Shown piece after piece: positions 48,778-58,007 of a stretch of 64,000 nt of DNA. The DNA comes from Colwellia sp. 20A7 (GTDB taxonomy: Bacteria; Pseudomonadota; Gammaproteobacteria; Enterobacterales; Alteromonadaceae). The translations under genes and the position numbers were made by a program. A model generated the notes under the pieces. The model was not told the DNA's origin. It did not search any database and was given only the letters and a program-made list of their open reading frames with translations. The stretch lies in assembly GCF_009832865.1 (NCBI RefSeq), contig NZ_CP047130.1, positions 2,232,001 to 2,296,000 of the forward strand, written 5' to 3'. The first letter of the stretch is position 1. Every line of letters starts with the position of its first letter.

Positions 48778-50355
48778 TTATTTTGAATAGCCAATTATGC
48801 TACGAATGCTTCTATATAATGGATTTAATCTAGCATACATCTTTTGGTATACATTACGATAAAGCTCATCATATATTGCTTTATTTGCTGCTATTGGTGT
48901 GAAAACATCACCGCCATGGGTCATTTTATTTACTGCACTTTGATAATTATCAAATAAGCCAATACCCACTGCTGCATTGATTGCTGCTCCTAAGCCGGAT
49001 GTTTCATAAGTATGCGGTCGTTGCGCCGGCATACCAAAAATATCTGCAGTAATCTGCATAGCTTCATCACTTTGTGAGCCGCCACCTGACACCATTAACT
49101 GAGTGATTTTAACCTTTGATCGCTTTTCTGATAATTCTTTGCCTTCACGTAGTGCATAACCTATGCCTTCGATTATTGCTCGATAGATATGGGCCCGAGT
49201 ATGAACATCACTAAAACCAATCATTGCACCTTTTGCTTCAGGGCCTGGCGTTTTAATACCAGGATTCCAATACGGCTGTAAAATGAGCCCCATAGATCCT
49301 GCAGGTACTTGCTTTAGTAGGTCATCAAATAGGCTTTCCACCATAATGCCTTGGTAGTCAGCAATTTGTTGCTCTTTTAAACCAAACTCCCGTTTAAACC
49401 AACTTACCATCCAATATCCGCGCTGGATTATAATTTCAGTATTATAATTATTCGGCATTGCGGCAGGGTAAGCCGGTAAGCGTTTGATTGCTTCAACATA
49501 TTTATTATTTGTGGTGTTATAAGTCGCGGTAGTGCCGTAGCTTAAACTGCCAATATTAGGAGTTAAGCAACCAGAGCCTAAAACTTCACACGCTTTATCT
49601 GAGCCCGCAGAGATGAGTGGTAAACCTTTGGGAATACCGGTATCTATTGCCGCTTGCTCAGAGATTTTACCTAATTCATCGCCACAAGGGATTAGTGTTG
49701 GCAGCATATCTTTAGTAATCGGCAGTGCTTGCCAGCGCCAGTCTAATGAAGCTGACCAACGATGTTTCTTAAAATTAAAAGGGAGGTAACCTACTTGGCT
49801 TGAAACGGAATCAACATAGTTTCCTGTTAATTTAAAACTATGAAAACCTGACAGTAGCATAAACTTATGTGTTTTTTGCCAAATCTCAGGTTGTTGATGC
49901 TTAATCCAGTTGGCTTCAGCCTGACTTCTAAAATAAGTAACGGTATTTTTTTCACCTGCCATAGTAAAAAGGGCTCGCCAGTACCAACTCATTTTATCTA
50001 AGGTGTTTTGTTCTCGTTGATCTAACCAAACAACCGCTGGTCGTAAAGGTAAGCCATTAGCGTCTAGGTTAACCATAGTCGCTCGTTGACACGTGAGTGC
50101 AGCAGCTTTAATTTGTGATTTTTTAATTGCTAATGCATCAAGCTTGGGCCACAGTTCATGACAAGCTTTCGTTAACATTTGCCAATAATAATTAGGCTCT
50201 TGCTCAGCCCAACCAGGTTGCTTTGAAAAGTAAGGTTCAATATCAACCTTACTTTTAGCTACTAGTCCTCCATTGAGATCAAATAACAAAGCACGAATAC
50301 TTTGTGTGCCATTATCAAGGGCTAAAATGTACTTTTCAGTTACATGATTACTCAA
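48778..50355 (-). CDS. FGGY-family carbohydrate kinase
   Basis: The 525-residue kinase has the N-terminal phosphate-binding motif ILALDNGTQSIRALLFD near residues 9-25, WLDQRE near 110, and the C-terminal FGGY motifs (QLMVSGGGSQSDEAMQITADIFG near 425). It phosphorylates a sugar or polyol; the relation is to the glycerol/xylulose kinase group, but the substrate cannot be named. It stands without sugar transport or catabolic genes nearby and is followed, on the same strand, only by intergenic DNA; the esterase gene lies just upstream (21-base gap). Confidence 0.88.
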   Translation of the reverse strand: MSNHVTEKYILALDNGTQSIRALLFDLNGGLVAKSKVDIEPYFSKQPGWAEQEPNYYWQMLTKACHELWPKLDALAIKKSQIKAAALTCQRATMVNLDANGLPLRPAVVWLDQREQNTLDKMSWYWRALFTMAGEKNTVTYFRSQAEANWIKHQQPEIWQKTHKFMLLSGFHSFKLTGNYVDSVSSQVGYLPFNFKKHRWSASLDWRWQALPITKDMLPTLIPCGDELGKISEQAAIDTGIPKGLPLISAGSDKACEVLGSGCLTPNIGSLSYGTTATYNTTNNKYVEAIKRLPAYPAAMPNNYNTEIIIQRGYWMVSWFKREFGLKEQQIADYQGIMVESLFDDLLKQVPAGSMGLILQPYWNPGIKTPGPEAKGAMIGFSDVHTRAHIYRAIIEGIGYALREGKELSEKRSKVKITQLMVSGGGSQSDEAMQITADIFGMPAQRPHTYETSGLGAAINAAVGIGLFDNYQSAVNKMTHGGDVFTPIAANKAIYDELYRNVYQKMYARLNPLYRSIRSIIGYSK

Positions 50356-50376
50356 TAGCTATTACTCAAGAGGTAA

Positions 50377-51057
50377 TTACTTAATAAGCTGTTTAGTTAG
50401 CCAAAGACCAATATCATTTAATTGCTCTGGTACAACACTATGCGGCATTTGATACGTTTTCCATTGCGTATTATAGCCATTATTCTTCATTAATTCGTTT
50501 GCCATTTTACCAGAAGATAACGGAACTACATTATCTTGTTCACCGTGATGTTGTAAAATTGGTGTCGTTTTGTTGGCTGCACTTAATTCACTTGGTAATT
50601 GATCTTTTATTGGTAAATAACATGACAAAGCAAGTATACCCGCTAATTTATGTTCAAACCGTAAGCCGGTAAATAAACTCATCACACCGCCTTGACTAAA
50701 ACCGGCTAAAACAATGTTACTTGCAGCAATACCATTATCTATTTGTTCATTTATCAGTGCACGCACTAGGGCTTCAGATATAAGAACACCAGTCATGTCA
50801 GCTCTATTATGCAAATTGTTATTATTGATATCGTACCAAGAAGGCATAACAAAACCATTATTAATGGTAACGGGTTGCTTTGGTGCGTTAGGAAAAATAA
50901 ATCGTATGCTATGGTCTTTAGGCAGGTTTAATACTGGTACCACAGGTGCAAAACCGGCGCCTGAGTCACCTAGACCATGTAACCAGATAACACATGCTTT
51001 AGCCGGTGTACGAGGTTCAACTGTAATACGATCTAACAAGGTTGGTTGTTTATTCAT
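50377..51057 (-). CDS. Carboxylesterase/phospholipase-like alpha/beta hydrolase
   Basis: The 226-residue protein belongs to the carboxylesterase-2/lysophospholipase group: oxyanion motif VIWLHGLGDSGAGF near 23-36, nucleophile GFSQGGVMSLFTGL near 118-131 (Ser in GFSQG), Asp near HHGEQDNVVPL, and His in MPHSV near 205. Typical length is about 220 residues. No signal peptide is present, so it is cytoplasmic. It is probably co-transcribed with the FGGY kinase. Confidence 0.9.
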   Translation of the reverse strand: MNKQPTLLDRITVEPRTPAKACVIWLHGLGDSGAGFAPVVPVLNLPKDHSIRFIFPNAPKQPVTINNGFVMPSWYDINNNNLHNRADMTGVLISEALVRALINEQIDNGIAASNIVLAGFSQGGVMSLFTGLRFEHKLAGILALSCYLPIKDQLPSELSAANKTTPILQHHGEQDNVVPLSSGKMANELMKNNGYNTQWKTYQMPHSVVPEQLNDIGLWLTKQLIK

Positions 51058-51134
51058 TATTGTCCATTTTGTTTAATACTATGTTTATTATGCCAGCTAA
51101 TATACGCTAATTCTTTTTAGAATAGGAGGTTATA

Positions 51135-51215
51135 ATGAGTAAAAGTGAAGGGGTGTCATGTCGTTTTCATAAAAGAAATGGAAAATTTATTGTAATTCAC
51201 TTAGATACCTACTGA
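51135..51215 (+). CDS. Possible 26-residue protein with a strong ribosome-binding site
   Basis: AGGAGGT lies seven bases before an ATG that opens a 26-codon frame (MSKSEGVSCRFHKRNGKF, then IVIHLDTY, stop TGA). The Shine-Dalgarno is the best in the window. The product is basic and ends in a beta-strand-like segment. I recognise no family. It lies in the 350-base gap before the DUF4242 gene; the rest of the gap shows nothing. Confidence 0.4.
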   Translation: MSKSEGVSCRFHKRNGKFIVIHLDTY

Positions 51216-51407
51216 TGTGAGTAGCAACCTGAAATAAGCCTTAAGCTTTATTATTGTGAAAATAAAATAATCGCGTTAGAGTTGTTTAGTTAGAATTATT
51301 CAACGCAATTATAAACTAATAATACAAGCGCGAATTATTCTATACACTAATGCGTAAAATTAGCGTTAATTTTTATTTTTAATCAATTTATAAATGGGGA
51401 ATATATC

Positions 51408-51680
51408 ATGCCAAAATTTGTAATAGAAAGAGAAATTGAAGGTGCGGGAAAGCTAAGCGGAGATGATCTACAAGGAATTTCTCAAAAGTCTTGTTGTGTA
51501 TTAGAAGAGCTTGGACCTAAAGTTCAATGGTTACATAGTTATGTTACCGACGATAAAATTTATTGTGTATATATTGCGCCTGATGCAGAGTCAGTGAAAA
51601 AGCATGCGGATATGGGAGGATTTCCGGCTAATTCAATTTCACAAGTAAGAACAATAATAGATCCTACAACGTCAGAATAA
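51408..51680 (+). CDS. DUF4242 (nickel-binding-like) small protein
   Basis: The 90-residue protein matches DUF4242: MPKFVIEREIEGAGKLS at the start, WLHSYVTDDKIYCVYIAPD near 48-66, and a His-containing KKHADMGGFPAN near 70-81. The family adopts a ferredoxin-like fold, and one Streptomyces member binds nickel; no role is established here. GGGGAA precedes the ATG. It stands alone. Confidence 0.8.
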   Translation: MPKFVIEREIEGAGKLSGDDLQGISQKSCCVLEELGPKVQWLHSYVTDDKIYCVYIAPDAESVKKHADMGGFPANSISQVRTIIDPTTSE

Positions 51681-51854
51681 TCACGGTCAGATATAACGTT
51701 ATATTAATGATGATAGTTGGTTTGTATTATCTTAACGATTAGCTAACTATTATCTGTTCGTCATTAAATTAAACTAAACTAGATTAAGCCGTTTGTAAAT
51801 TTATGCACAGGCTAATATTTTTTATCTACAAACTTTTTTTCTATAAACATTTAT

Positions 51855-52310
51855 CTATAAAACTGGGTAAGCTCTCTCTGGTACTACATTCTTCATAACA
51901 ATTGTTGAAATTAATCGTTGCACGCCCGGTATAGCAGACAATTTTTCGTCATAAAGCTTTTGGTACTCAGGAAGATCCTCAGAAACCACATGCAGCAAAA
52001 AGTCGGGCTCACCAAACAGTCGTTGAGCTTGTACTATTTGAGGTATACCAATAATAGCCTGTTCAAACGCTGCCACTGCTTTTTTATCTCCTTCTCTAAT
52101 GGTTACAAATACAATAGCAGTAAAACCAAATCCAATCAGTGTTGGGTCTAACTTTGCTGTGTAACCTTTTATTGCGCCAGACTCTTCTAAAGCACGAACT
52201 CGGCGATGACAAGGAGAGACACTTAATCCAACACGTTCCGCTAGCTCTGTAATAGATAATCGGCCATTACCCTGCAATTCAGCAAGAATTTTCTTATCTC
52301 GGTTATCCAT
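51855..52310 (-). CDS. Lrp/AsnC-family regulator divergent from a LysE exporter
   Basis: The 151-residue protein has the winged HTH (DNRDKKILAELQGNGRLSIT...GLSVSPCHRRVRALEESG, residues 2-46) and the RAM domain ending in IVMKNVVPERAYPVL. It is divergent from a LysE-type exporter (52448) with 137 bases between, the classic arrangement of amino-acid-sensing regulators controlling an exporter. It is distinct from the global Lrp at 13123. Confidence 0.92.
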   Translation of the reverse strand: MDNRDKKILAELQGNGRLSITELAERVGLSVSPCHRRVRALEESGAIKGYTAKLDPTLIGFGFTAIVFVTIREGDKKAVAAFEQAIIGIPQIVQAQRLFGEPDFLLHVVSEDLPEYQKLYDEKLSAIPGVQRLISTIVMKNVVPERAYPVL

Positions 52311-52447
52311 TTAGAAGGATCCACCCTTTATTGCAATAAATAAGCACAAATTTGAAAGCACATTCTAATCAAATAAGCATATTATTTCAAAATAAATTAA
52401 GTACTAGCAAACTTTACCTAGTAACACCATAAATCATAGGAAATGTA

Positions 52448-53068
52448 ATGACATTGAGCATTCTTACAGCATTTTGGGCGGTATCCTTTTTATTTGTAAT
52501 AACACCTGGAGTAGATTGGGCTTATGCTATTTCAGCAGGCACCAGGGGGAAAGTTGTAATCCCTGCTGTAGTTGGTTTATTAATCGGTCATTTTATTGCA
52601 ACTTTAATTGTTGCCGCGGGTATTGGTGCCCTTGTAGTAAATAACCCTATGGCCGTAACCGTGATTGTTTTTATTGGGGCTATGTATCTTATCTGGATAG
52701 GAATTAATTTAATTACTAAACCATCAACACCGAGCGCAAGTGAAGGCCAAAATTCTGATTGCTGGCTCACTTGGTTAACAAAAGGAACATGTGTTAGTGG
52801 GTTAAACCCAAAAGTTTTTTTACTTTTTCTTGCGTTATTACCTCAGTTTACCGATCCAGCAGCATCATGGTCGATATCAATTCAAATTATTGCTTTAGGG
52901 TTAATTCATATTTTTAGTTCCGCAATTGTATATTTACTTGTCGGTTTTGGCTCCCAAGCTGTATTACAGTCGAGACCATTGGCGGCTCAAGTTGTTAGTA
53001 AAGTGTCAGGATCATTAATGATAATTATTGCTTTTCTATTATTAAGTGAACAATTTTTTACTGGTTAA
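52448..53068 (+). CDS. LysE/RhtB-family amino-acid exporter
   Basis: The 206-residue protein has six membrane helices and the LysE-type motifs FVITPGVDWAYAISAGTRG near residues 16-34 (canonical PGP.. region), GAMYLIWIGINLI near 75-87 and GLNPKVFLLFLALLPQF near 115-131. It should export an amino acid in exchange for protons. Regulation by the divergent Lrp/AsnC gene is likely. The substrate is unknown. Confidence 0.92.
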   Translation: MTLSILTAFWAVSFLFVITPGVDWAYAISAGTRGKVVIPAVVGLLIGHFIATLIVAAGIGALVVNNPMAVTVIVFIGAMYLIWIGINLITKPSTPSASEGQNSDCWLTWLTKGTCVSGLNPKVFLLFLALLPQFTDPAASWSISIQIIALGLIHIFSSAIVYLLVGFGSQAVLQSRPLAAQVVSKVSGSLMIIIAFLLLSEQFFTG

Positions 53069-53201
53069 CCGGAAGTCATCAGCTATTTTTATACAAAAAT
53101 TAAACTACTAATCTAAAAAAAAATATTTTACTATGAAATTTATTGATATATAACACGCTCTTAGATAGAACTATAAAAATAAATCTAGAAGGAAATATAA
53201 T

Positions 53202-53609
53202 ATGACACAAACTCACACAGGCTCTTGTTTATGTGGCTCGGTTAAATTTGAAATGGAAGGTGAGTTTAAAAAATTCTTTCTATGTCATTGTAGCCTCTGC
53301 CGAAAAACATCGGGTTCAGCACATTGTGCTAATATATTTGCCCCAGGCGCTAAATTAAATTGGTTAAGTGGAAAAGATAACATGAGTTTTTATCGACACG
53401 CAGGCACTAATTTTGCCCGTAATTTTTGCGCTACCTGTAGCTCGTTAATGCCTTTGCACGCAGAAGCTCGTGATCTCGTTATAATGCCCGCTGGTTGTTT
53501 AGATACGGATATAGAAATTACACCTCAAGCACATATCTTTGCCGATAGTAAATGTAATTGGGATGCTGTTTTAAATGACACACCGATCTATGATCAAATG
53601 CCTACCTAG
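53202..53609 (+). CDS. GFA-family zinc protein (glutathione-dependent formaldehyde-activating-like)
   Basis: The 135-residue protein has the GFA/CENP-V zinc cysteines: GSCLCGSVKFEM near residues 7-18, CHCSLCRKTSGSAH near 29-42 and NFCATCSS near 75-82. The family binds zinc; most members have no proven substrate. AGAAGGAA precedes the ATG. A second GFA gene lies at 63378. A hairpin follows at 53666. Confidence 0.9.
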   Translation: MTQTHTGSCLCGSVKFEMEGEFKKFFLCHCSLCRKTSGSAHCANIFAPGAKLNWLSGKDNMSFYRHAGTNFARNFCATCSSLMPLHAEARDLVIMPAGCLDTDIEITPQAHIFADSKCNWDAVLNDTPIYDQMPT

Positions 53610-53665
53610 AGTAAATGGCAAATATAGCATCGAGTAGCCTGTTTAATTTTACTTGAATTAACCTA

Positions 53666-53710
53666 AACCACCTTTTGATAGTCTATATTATTAATAGGTG
53701 GTTATTTACA
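53666..53710 (+). terminator. Stem-loop after the GFA gene
   Basis: AACCACCT / AGGTGGTT (8 bp) with a 22-base loop is followed by ATTTA. It lies 57 bases after the stop; a weak terminator is possible. Confidence 0.4.
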
Positions 53711-53810
53711 GACATACTATTAACTTCCACCAAGCATGTGAGTGTTTAATACAACATAACTACTGCTGTAATTCACATAATTTCATCGTAGAGTTTAAAG
53801 AGAAAATATA

Positions 53811-54224
53811 ATGCATGTTAAACAAATAATGTCTTCTCCCGTTATAACCATAGAGCTCGATGACAATTTAACCGTTGTTGGTGAAAAATTTTTAAATACT
53901 AAGTTTCATCATTTACTCGTTGTTGAAAATAATAAATTATTTGGTGTCGTTTCTGACAGAGATTTATTGAAGGCTATAAGTCCAAAGATAGGTACTGCTG
54001 CTGAGAAAGTGAATGATGTTGCAACGTTAAATAAAAAAGTACATCAAATAATGACGAGAAGGCCTATCTGCATTCAACAAGAGCAAAGTGTTCATGATGC
54101 TATCGCATTATTTTTAGATAATAATATCTCCTGTATACCCGTTGTTGATAGTAGCAATATACCCGTTGGTATTATTAGCTGGCGAGATATTCTTAAAACT
54201 ATCAAAAAACCAACACAAAAATAA
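53811..54224 (+). CDS. Two-CBS-domain protein
   Basis: The 137-residue protein consists of two CBS motifs (residues 3-58, ending LFGVVSDRDLLKAI, and about 76-132, ending PVGIISWRDILKTI). CBS pairs bind adenine nucleotides and regulate partners. It is followed 42 bases later by an NrtS-type transporter gene, so it may gate or sense for that transporter. Confidence 0.92.
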   Translation: MHVKQIMSSPVITIELDDNLTVVGEKFLNTKFHHLLVVENNKLFGVVSDRDLLKAISPKIGTAAEKVNDVATLNKKVHQIMTRRPICIQQEQSVHDAIALFLDNNISCIPVVDSSNIPVGIISWRDILKTIKKPTQK

Positions 54225-54266
54225 AATTAAAACATTAAGGTATTATCTACCTAAATAAGGAGTCTC

Positions 54267-54539
54267 TTGACTGATCAAACGATTACCCCTGCGAATAAAA
54301 ATTTTTTCGCCTTAGCCTGTTCACGTGCTGTTTTTATCAGAGCACTTAAAGTCGCTGTACTTGTTGGCACTATGTTGGCTTTTATCAATCATGGCGAAAA
54401 AATATTGAATATGTCTTTTTCCGGTCAAGATTTGTTTAAAATTCTGCTTACTTATTTAGTTCCTTATGGTGTTTCAACTTGGTCTGCTGTTGGTGCTATA
54501 AAAGCCAATACTGCTAAAGTTGACTCTACTACTGAATAA
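54267..54539 (+). CDS. nrtS: NrtS-type nitrate/nitrite transporter subunit
   Basis: The 90-residue membrane protein has two helices (about 25-45 and 58-80) with the NrtS-like pattern ALKVAVLVGTMLAFINHGEK near 25-44 and LLTYLVPYGVSTWSAVGA near 64-81. Members of this family transport nitrate/nitrite in cyanobacteria. The start is TTG with an AAGGAG Shine-Dalgarno five bases upstream; the only in-frame ATGs lie too far inside. It follows a CBS-domain gene. Confidence 0.75.
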   Translation: MTDQTITPANKNFFALACSRAVFIRALKVAVLVGTMLAFINHGEKILNMSFSGQDLFKILLTYLVPYGVSTWSAVGAIKANTAKVDSTTE

Positions 54540-54569
54540 GGTATTTTATTTTCAATATATGGTTATCAA

Positions 54570-54974
54570 ATGAACGTAATGGTAAAGCAAAAATTTGAAA
54601 GTTATCCTCCTCGTATTAATAAATTACTTCATCAGATACGTGAATTAATATTAACTGTTGCTGAGCAAGAAGGTATTACGAGTATAGAAGAAACATTAAA
54701 GTGGGGTGAGCCTAGTTATGTGTCTAATATCGGTAGTACTATTCGTGTTGATTGGAAAGAAAACCCCCCCGAACAGTACGGCATTTATTTCAACTGTAAA
54801 ACAACATTAGTAGAAACATTTAAAGAAATTTATGGTGATACGTTTAAATATGAAGGTAATCGTGCAATTATTTTAAGAGTGGAAGGTATATTGCCAATTA
54901 AAGAGCTATCTCATTGTATTTCAATGTCATTACGCTACAAAAAAATTAAACACTTAGCTTTACTTGGCCTTTAA
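54570..54974 (+). CDS. DUF1801 domain protein
   Basis: The 134-residue protein matches DUF1801 (YdhG-like): YPPRINKLLHQIRELILTVA near residues 9-28, EETLKWGEPSY near 38-48 and the FKYEGNRAIILR region near 92. The family has a frataxin-like/SHS2-type small fold with no confirmed function. It lies 30 bases after nrtS, possibly in the same transcript. Confidence 0.85.
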   Translation: MNVMVKQKFESYPPRINKLLHQIRELILTVAEQEGITSIEETLKWGEPSYVSNIGSTIRVDWKENPPEQYGIYFNCKTTLVETFKEIYGDTFKYEGNRAIILRVEGILPIKELSHCISMSLRYKKIKHLALLGL

Positions 54975-55074
54975 TTATGTAACACGTAACCAATAAAGGC
55001 TCATTTTTGTCTTTATTTCTTCTTCAAATCATACAGTATTAGCCATATTTTATGGTTATTGTAATGAGCAGTAA

Positions 55075-55524
55075 ATGATAATACGACAATATAAAACTGA
55101 CGACTTTGAACAAATAGCTGATATATATAATGCTGCCCATCCTGAAGAATTTTATCGTGAAAAAGGTCAGTTTTCGTTGGTGCCTTGGGCTGAAGACAAA
55201 CACATATTATCTATATTGGATAGCTCTGATGTTTATGTATATGAAGAAGCTGCTATTCTTGGTTTTTGCGGATTCTTAGATAATAAATTAAATTGGATGT
55301 TTGTTGAACCAACGGCTAGAGGTAAGGGCGTGGCAGCAAAGCTTTTAGAACACGTACTACCCAAATTACCCGACCATTCATTTTTATTTGTTTTGAAGAC
55401 GAATGTACGTGCGATTGCACTTTATGAAAAGTTTGGATTTGTTGTTCAACAAGAGTTTATAGTGAATTTTCAAGGCAGTAATATTGTATTAACTAAAATG
55501 ATCATCAAAAAACGTATACCATGA
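55075..55524 (+). CDS. GNAT-family N-acetyltransferase
   Basis: The 149-residue protein has the acetyl-CoA loop in MFVEPTARGKGVAAKLLEHV near residues 81-100 and the C-terminal ALYEKFGFVVQQEF near 123-136. The substrate is unknown. It begins MIIRQYKTDDFEQIADIYNA, typical of GNATs. It stands alone in the accessory run. Confidence 0.9.
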   Translation: MIIRQYKTDDFEQIADIYNAAHPEEFYREKGQFSLVPWAEDKHILSILDSSDVYVYEEAAILGFCGFLDNKLNWMFVEPTARGKGVAAKLLEHVLPKLPDHSFLFVLKTNVRAIALYEKFGFVVQQEFIVNFQGSNIVLTKMIIKKRIP

Positions 55525-55712
55525 GGTTTATCTTTACAGGAAAACCAACAACTTTATCTCAATTTCTTTGTTTTTTTGTAGTTTACACTGCTCATTTAAT
55601 TACTCTGTTTTGCGCTACGCTACTAGGCTACACTATATAGATAAAGAGTATAGACAAAAAATATAAATAGAAAAACAATTCATCTTAGGCCATTCAAATT
55701 AAGACATATACA

Positions 55713-56587
55713 TTGAAAGAATTAGCACTATCCACCTTTTTACTCTTAACTTCTTTTGGTGTACTTGCTGACGCAGTATCATCAACGCCATTTAATATAC
55801 CGCGAAGCACTGTGGTAAATATTAATGATCCAGCAACAAACTTAATTTATCCTTTATTTATAAAACTTCCTATAAAAAACAAGTCGAGAAGCAATATCCT
55901 GTTATTTATCTAACAGATGCTTATTACGAATTTCAGGTGGTATCAGGCGCAACTCGTTATCCAATGAACATTGATGTTATGGAAGAAGCTATTATTGTTG
56001 GTATTTCTTATGCTAAAGGCAGTAAAGGCTCGTCAAGCAGAATTCGCGACTACACACCATCATTTAATAAAAAGTGGAAAAATAAAACGGGAGAGGCAAA
56101 ACAGCACGCCGCCTTTATTAAAAAGTCAGTCTTTGATTATATCGATACTAATTATCGTACTGACCCAACTAATCGAACCTTTATTGGGAATTCACTTGGT
56201 GGTTTATTTGGCACTTATATCCTATTAAATAAACCAAGTATGTTTAAAAACTATATTTTAGGTAGTCCATCCTATTGGTGGGACAACGAATATATTTTTA
56301 AGCAAGAATTAGAATTTGCTAAGCAAAAAATAGCCATTAATGCTAATGTTTTTATTGCCATTGGTGAACTCGAAACAATTGAGTTCGGGGCAGGTTACAA
56401 TATGGTTGGTGATGCACAAAAGTTTTATAACAGAATGTTAAATTGGCAGCCAGATAACTTAAATGTGAAATTGATGATTATTCCGGAAGCCGATCATGCG
56501 ACCGCATTTCCAACCACGGCGATTCAAGGTTTAAAGTGGGTATTAGGAAAATGCGATAAAGCGACAAACTGCTTAGTAACTAAATAA
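55713..56587 (+). pseudogene. Secreted esterase-D-like alpha/beta hydrolase broken by a frameshift
   Basis: The 5' part (TTG at 55713) encodes a signal peptide (MKELALSTFLLLTSFGVLA) and YPLFIKLP, then runs out of frame to a stop at 55911. The correct continuation lies in another frame from about 55870 as SYKKQVEKQYPVIYLTDAYY, EFQVVSGATRYPMNIDVM and onward, with the nucleophile motif FIGNSLGGLFGTY and a C-terminal His in EADHATAF. A deletion of one (or four) bases near 55866-55870 explains the break. The family (IroE/Fes-like esterases) hydrolyses esters in the periplasm. A restart at 55937 would lack the signal peptide and the first strands. Confidence 0.82.
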
Positions 56588-56818
56588 ACAGCGACAAAAA
56601 ATATTTTATTACAAAAAATAGAAAATAATTCAACTATTAAGGCCATATAATGACTTAATTCAATATGGTTATTTTCGAATAGGTACTTAGTTTAATTTAG
56701 TTCGAGAATAGCTTCTTAATATGAATAGTTACCCAGTTCAATTTTGAATTAAATGGCTTTATTAATTCATCTATTTATAACAACCTAAAGCATTAACCCA
56801 TTTATTAAGTGAGATTTT

Positions 56819-57811
56819 ATGAAAAAGTATTGTTTTATTTTATTTTCTATTTTTGTTGTAATGTCACAGGCATTCGCGACAACTAACGTGAAATACAATA
56901 AAGAGCTAGATGGCTTCGCTTATCCGTTTGAAGTAAAAACGTTTGATTTTAATTCTCAAAATAAACCGTTAAAAATGCGCTATATGGATATTGGTGATAA
57001 AAATGCCAAAAAAACCATTGTATTAATGCACGGTAAAAACTTTGCTGGTTACTACTGGGAAAGCGTTGCAAAGGATTTACTTAAAAACAATTACCGCGTT
57101 ATCATTCCAGATCAAATTGGCTTTGGTAAATCGTCAAAACCTGATTTCTACCAATACAGTTTTGGTCAATTAGCATTAAACACTAAACTGTTACTTGATA
57201 GTTTAAATATTAACAAAGCGGATATTGTCGGTCATTCAATGGGCGGTATGGTAGCCGTAACATATACCGCTAACTATGCAGATAACGTTAATAAGTTAAT
57301 TTTGATTAATCCTATTGGCTTAGAAGCTTATGGTAAATATACCGAATTTAAAGATGTTAACTTTTTTTATAAAAACGAATTGGGTAAAACACTTGAGAAA
57401 GCAAGAAACTATCAGAAGAAAAATTATTATGATGGTAAATGGTCTGACGAATATGAAAAACTATTAATCCCTCTAAAAGGTATGCTTGCAGGCGATGATT
57501 GGCAAACAATTGCTTGGAATAATGCGCTAACTTATGGCCCTATTTTTTCAGAAAATATTGTTGATAGATTTTCTCAAATTAAAAATGACACGGTAATTAT
57601 TATTGGTACGCGAGATACCACAGGTCCTGGTCGAGGTTGGATGAAAGCGGGTGAAACTAGAAAGCTAGGTAACTTTAAACAGTTAGGTATAGATACTCAG
57701 AATCGCATTAAAGGCTCGACACTAATTGAATTAGAAGGGCTAGGGCATATGCCACATTTTGAAGACTATGATGCATTTATCAAAGCGTTTCATCAGGCCC
57801 TTAATAAGTAG
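56819..57811 (+). CDS. Secreted alpha/beta hydrolase
   Basis: The 330-residue protein has a signal peptide (MKKYCFILFSIFVVMSQAFA) and an alpha/beta hydrolase fold: oxyanion VLMHGKNFAGYYWES near 68-82, PDQIGFGKSSKPDFYQYSFG near 98-117, nucleophile VGHSMGGMVAV near 139-149 and catalytic His in EGLGHMPHFED near 310-320. It is probably periplasmic; the substrate is unknown. The broken esterase-like gene upstream is another secreted hydrolase of a different subfamily. A terminator follows at 57838. Confidence 0.9.
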   Translation: MKKYCFILFSIFVVMSQAFATTNVKYNKELDGFAYPFEVKTFDFNSQNKPLKMRYMDIGDKNAKKTIVLMHGKNFAGYYWESVAKDLLKNNYRVIIPDQIGFGKSSKPDFYQYSFGQLALNTKLLLDSLNINKADIVGHSMGGMVAVTYTANYADNVNKLILINPIGLEAYGKYTEFKDVNFFYKNELGKTLEKARNYQKKNYYDGKWSDEYEKLLIPLKGMLAGDDWQTIAWNNALTYGPIFSENIVDRFSQIKNDTVIIIGTRDTTGPGRGWMKAGETRKLGNFKQLGIDTQNRIKGSTLIELEGLGHMPHFEDYDAFIKAFHQALNK

Positions 57812-57837
57812 CCATCTAATTTCATTGATAAATTAAT

Positions 57838-57870
57838 AGGCCATCGTTTATAGAACTATGGCCTTATTTT
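57838..57870 (+). terminator. Rho-independent terminator of the secreted hydrolase gene
   Basis: AGGCCAT / ATGGCCT (7 bp, 13-base loop) is followed by TATTTTAT. It lies 27 bases after the stop. Confidence 0.7.
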
Positions 57871-58007
57871 ATGAAAAATCTATATCTACAATATTTATCT
57901 TCACATAAAACAGTTGAATTTTTTAGATACAAGTGTAACCTTAAGGTTTCTTATAGGGTGGTGTGAGTTACTGTTCTATTTAAATATAACCAATTTAAGG
58001 AAAAAAC

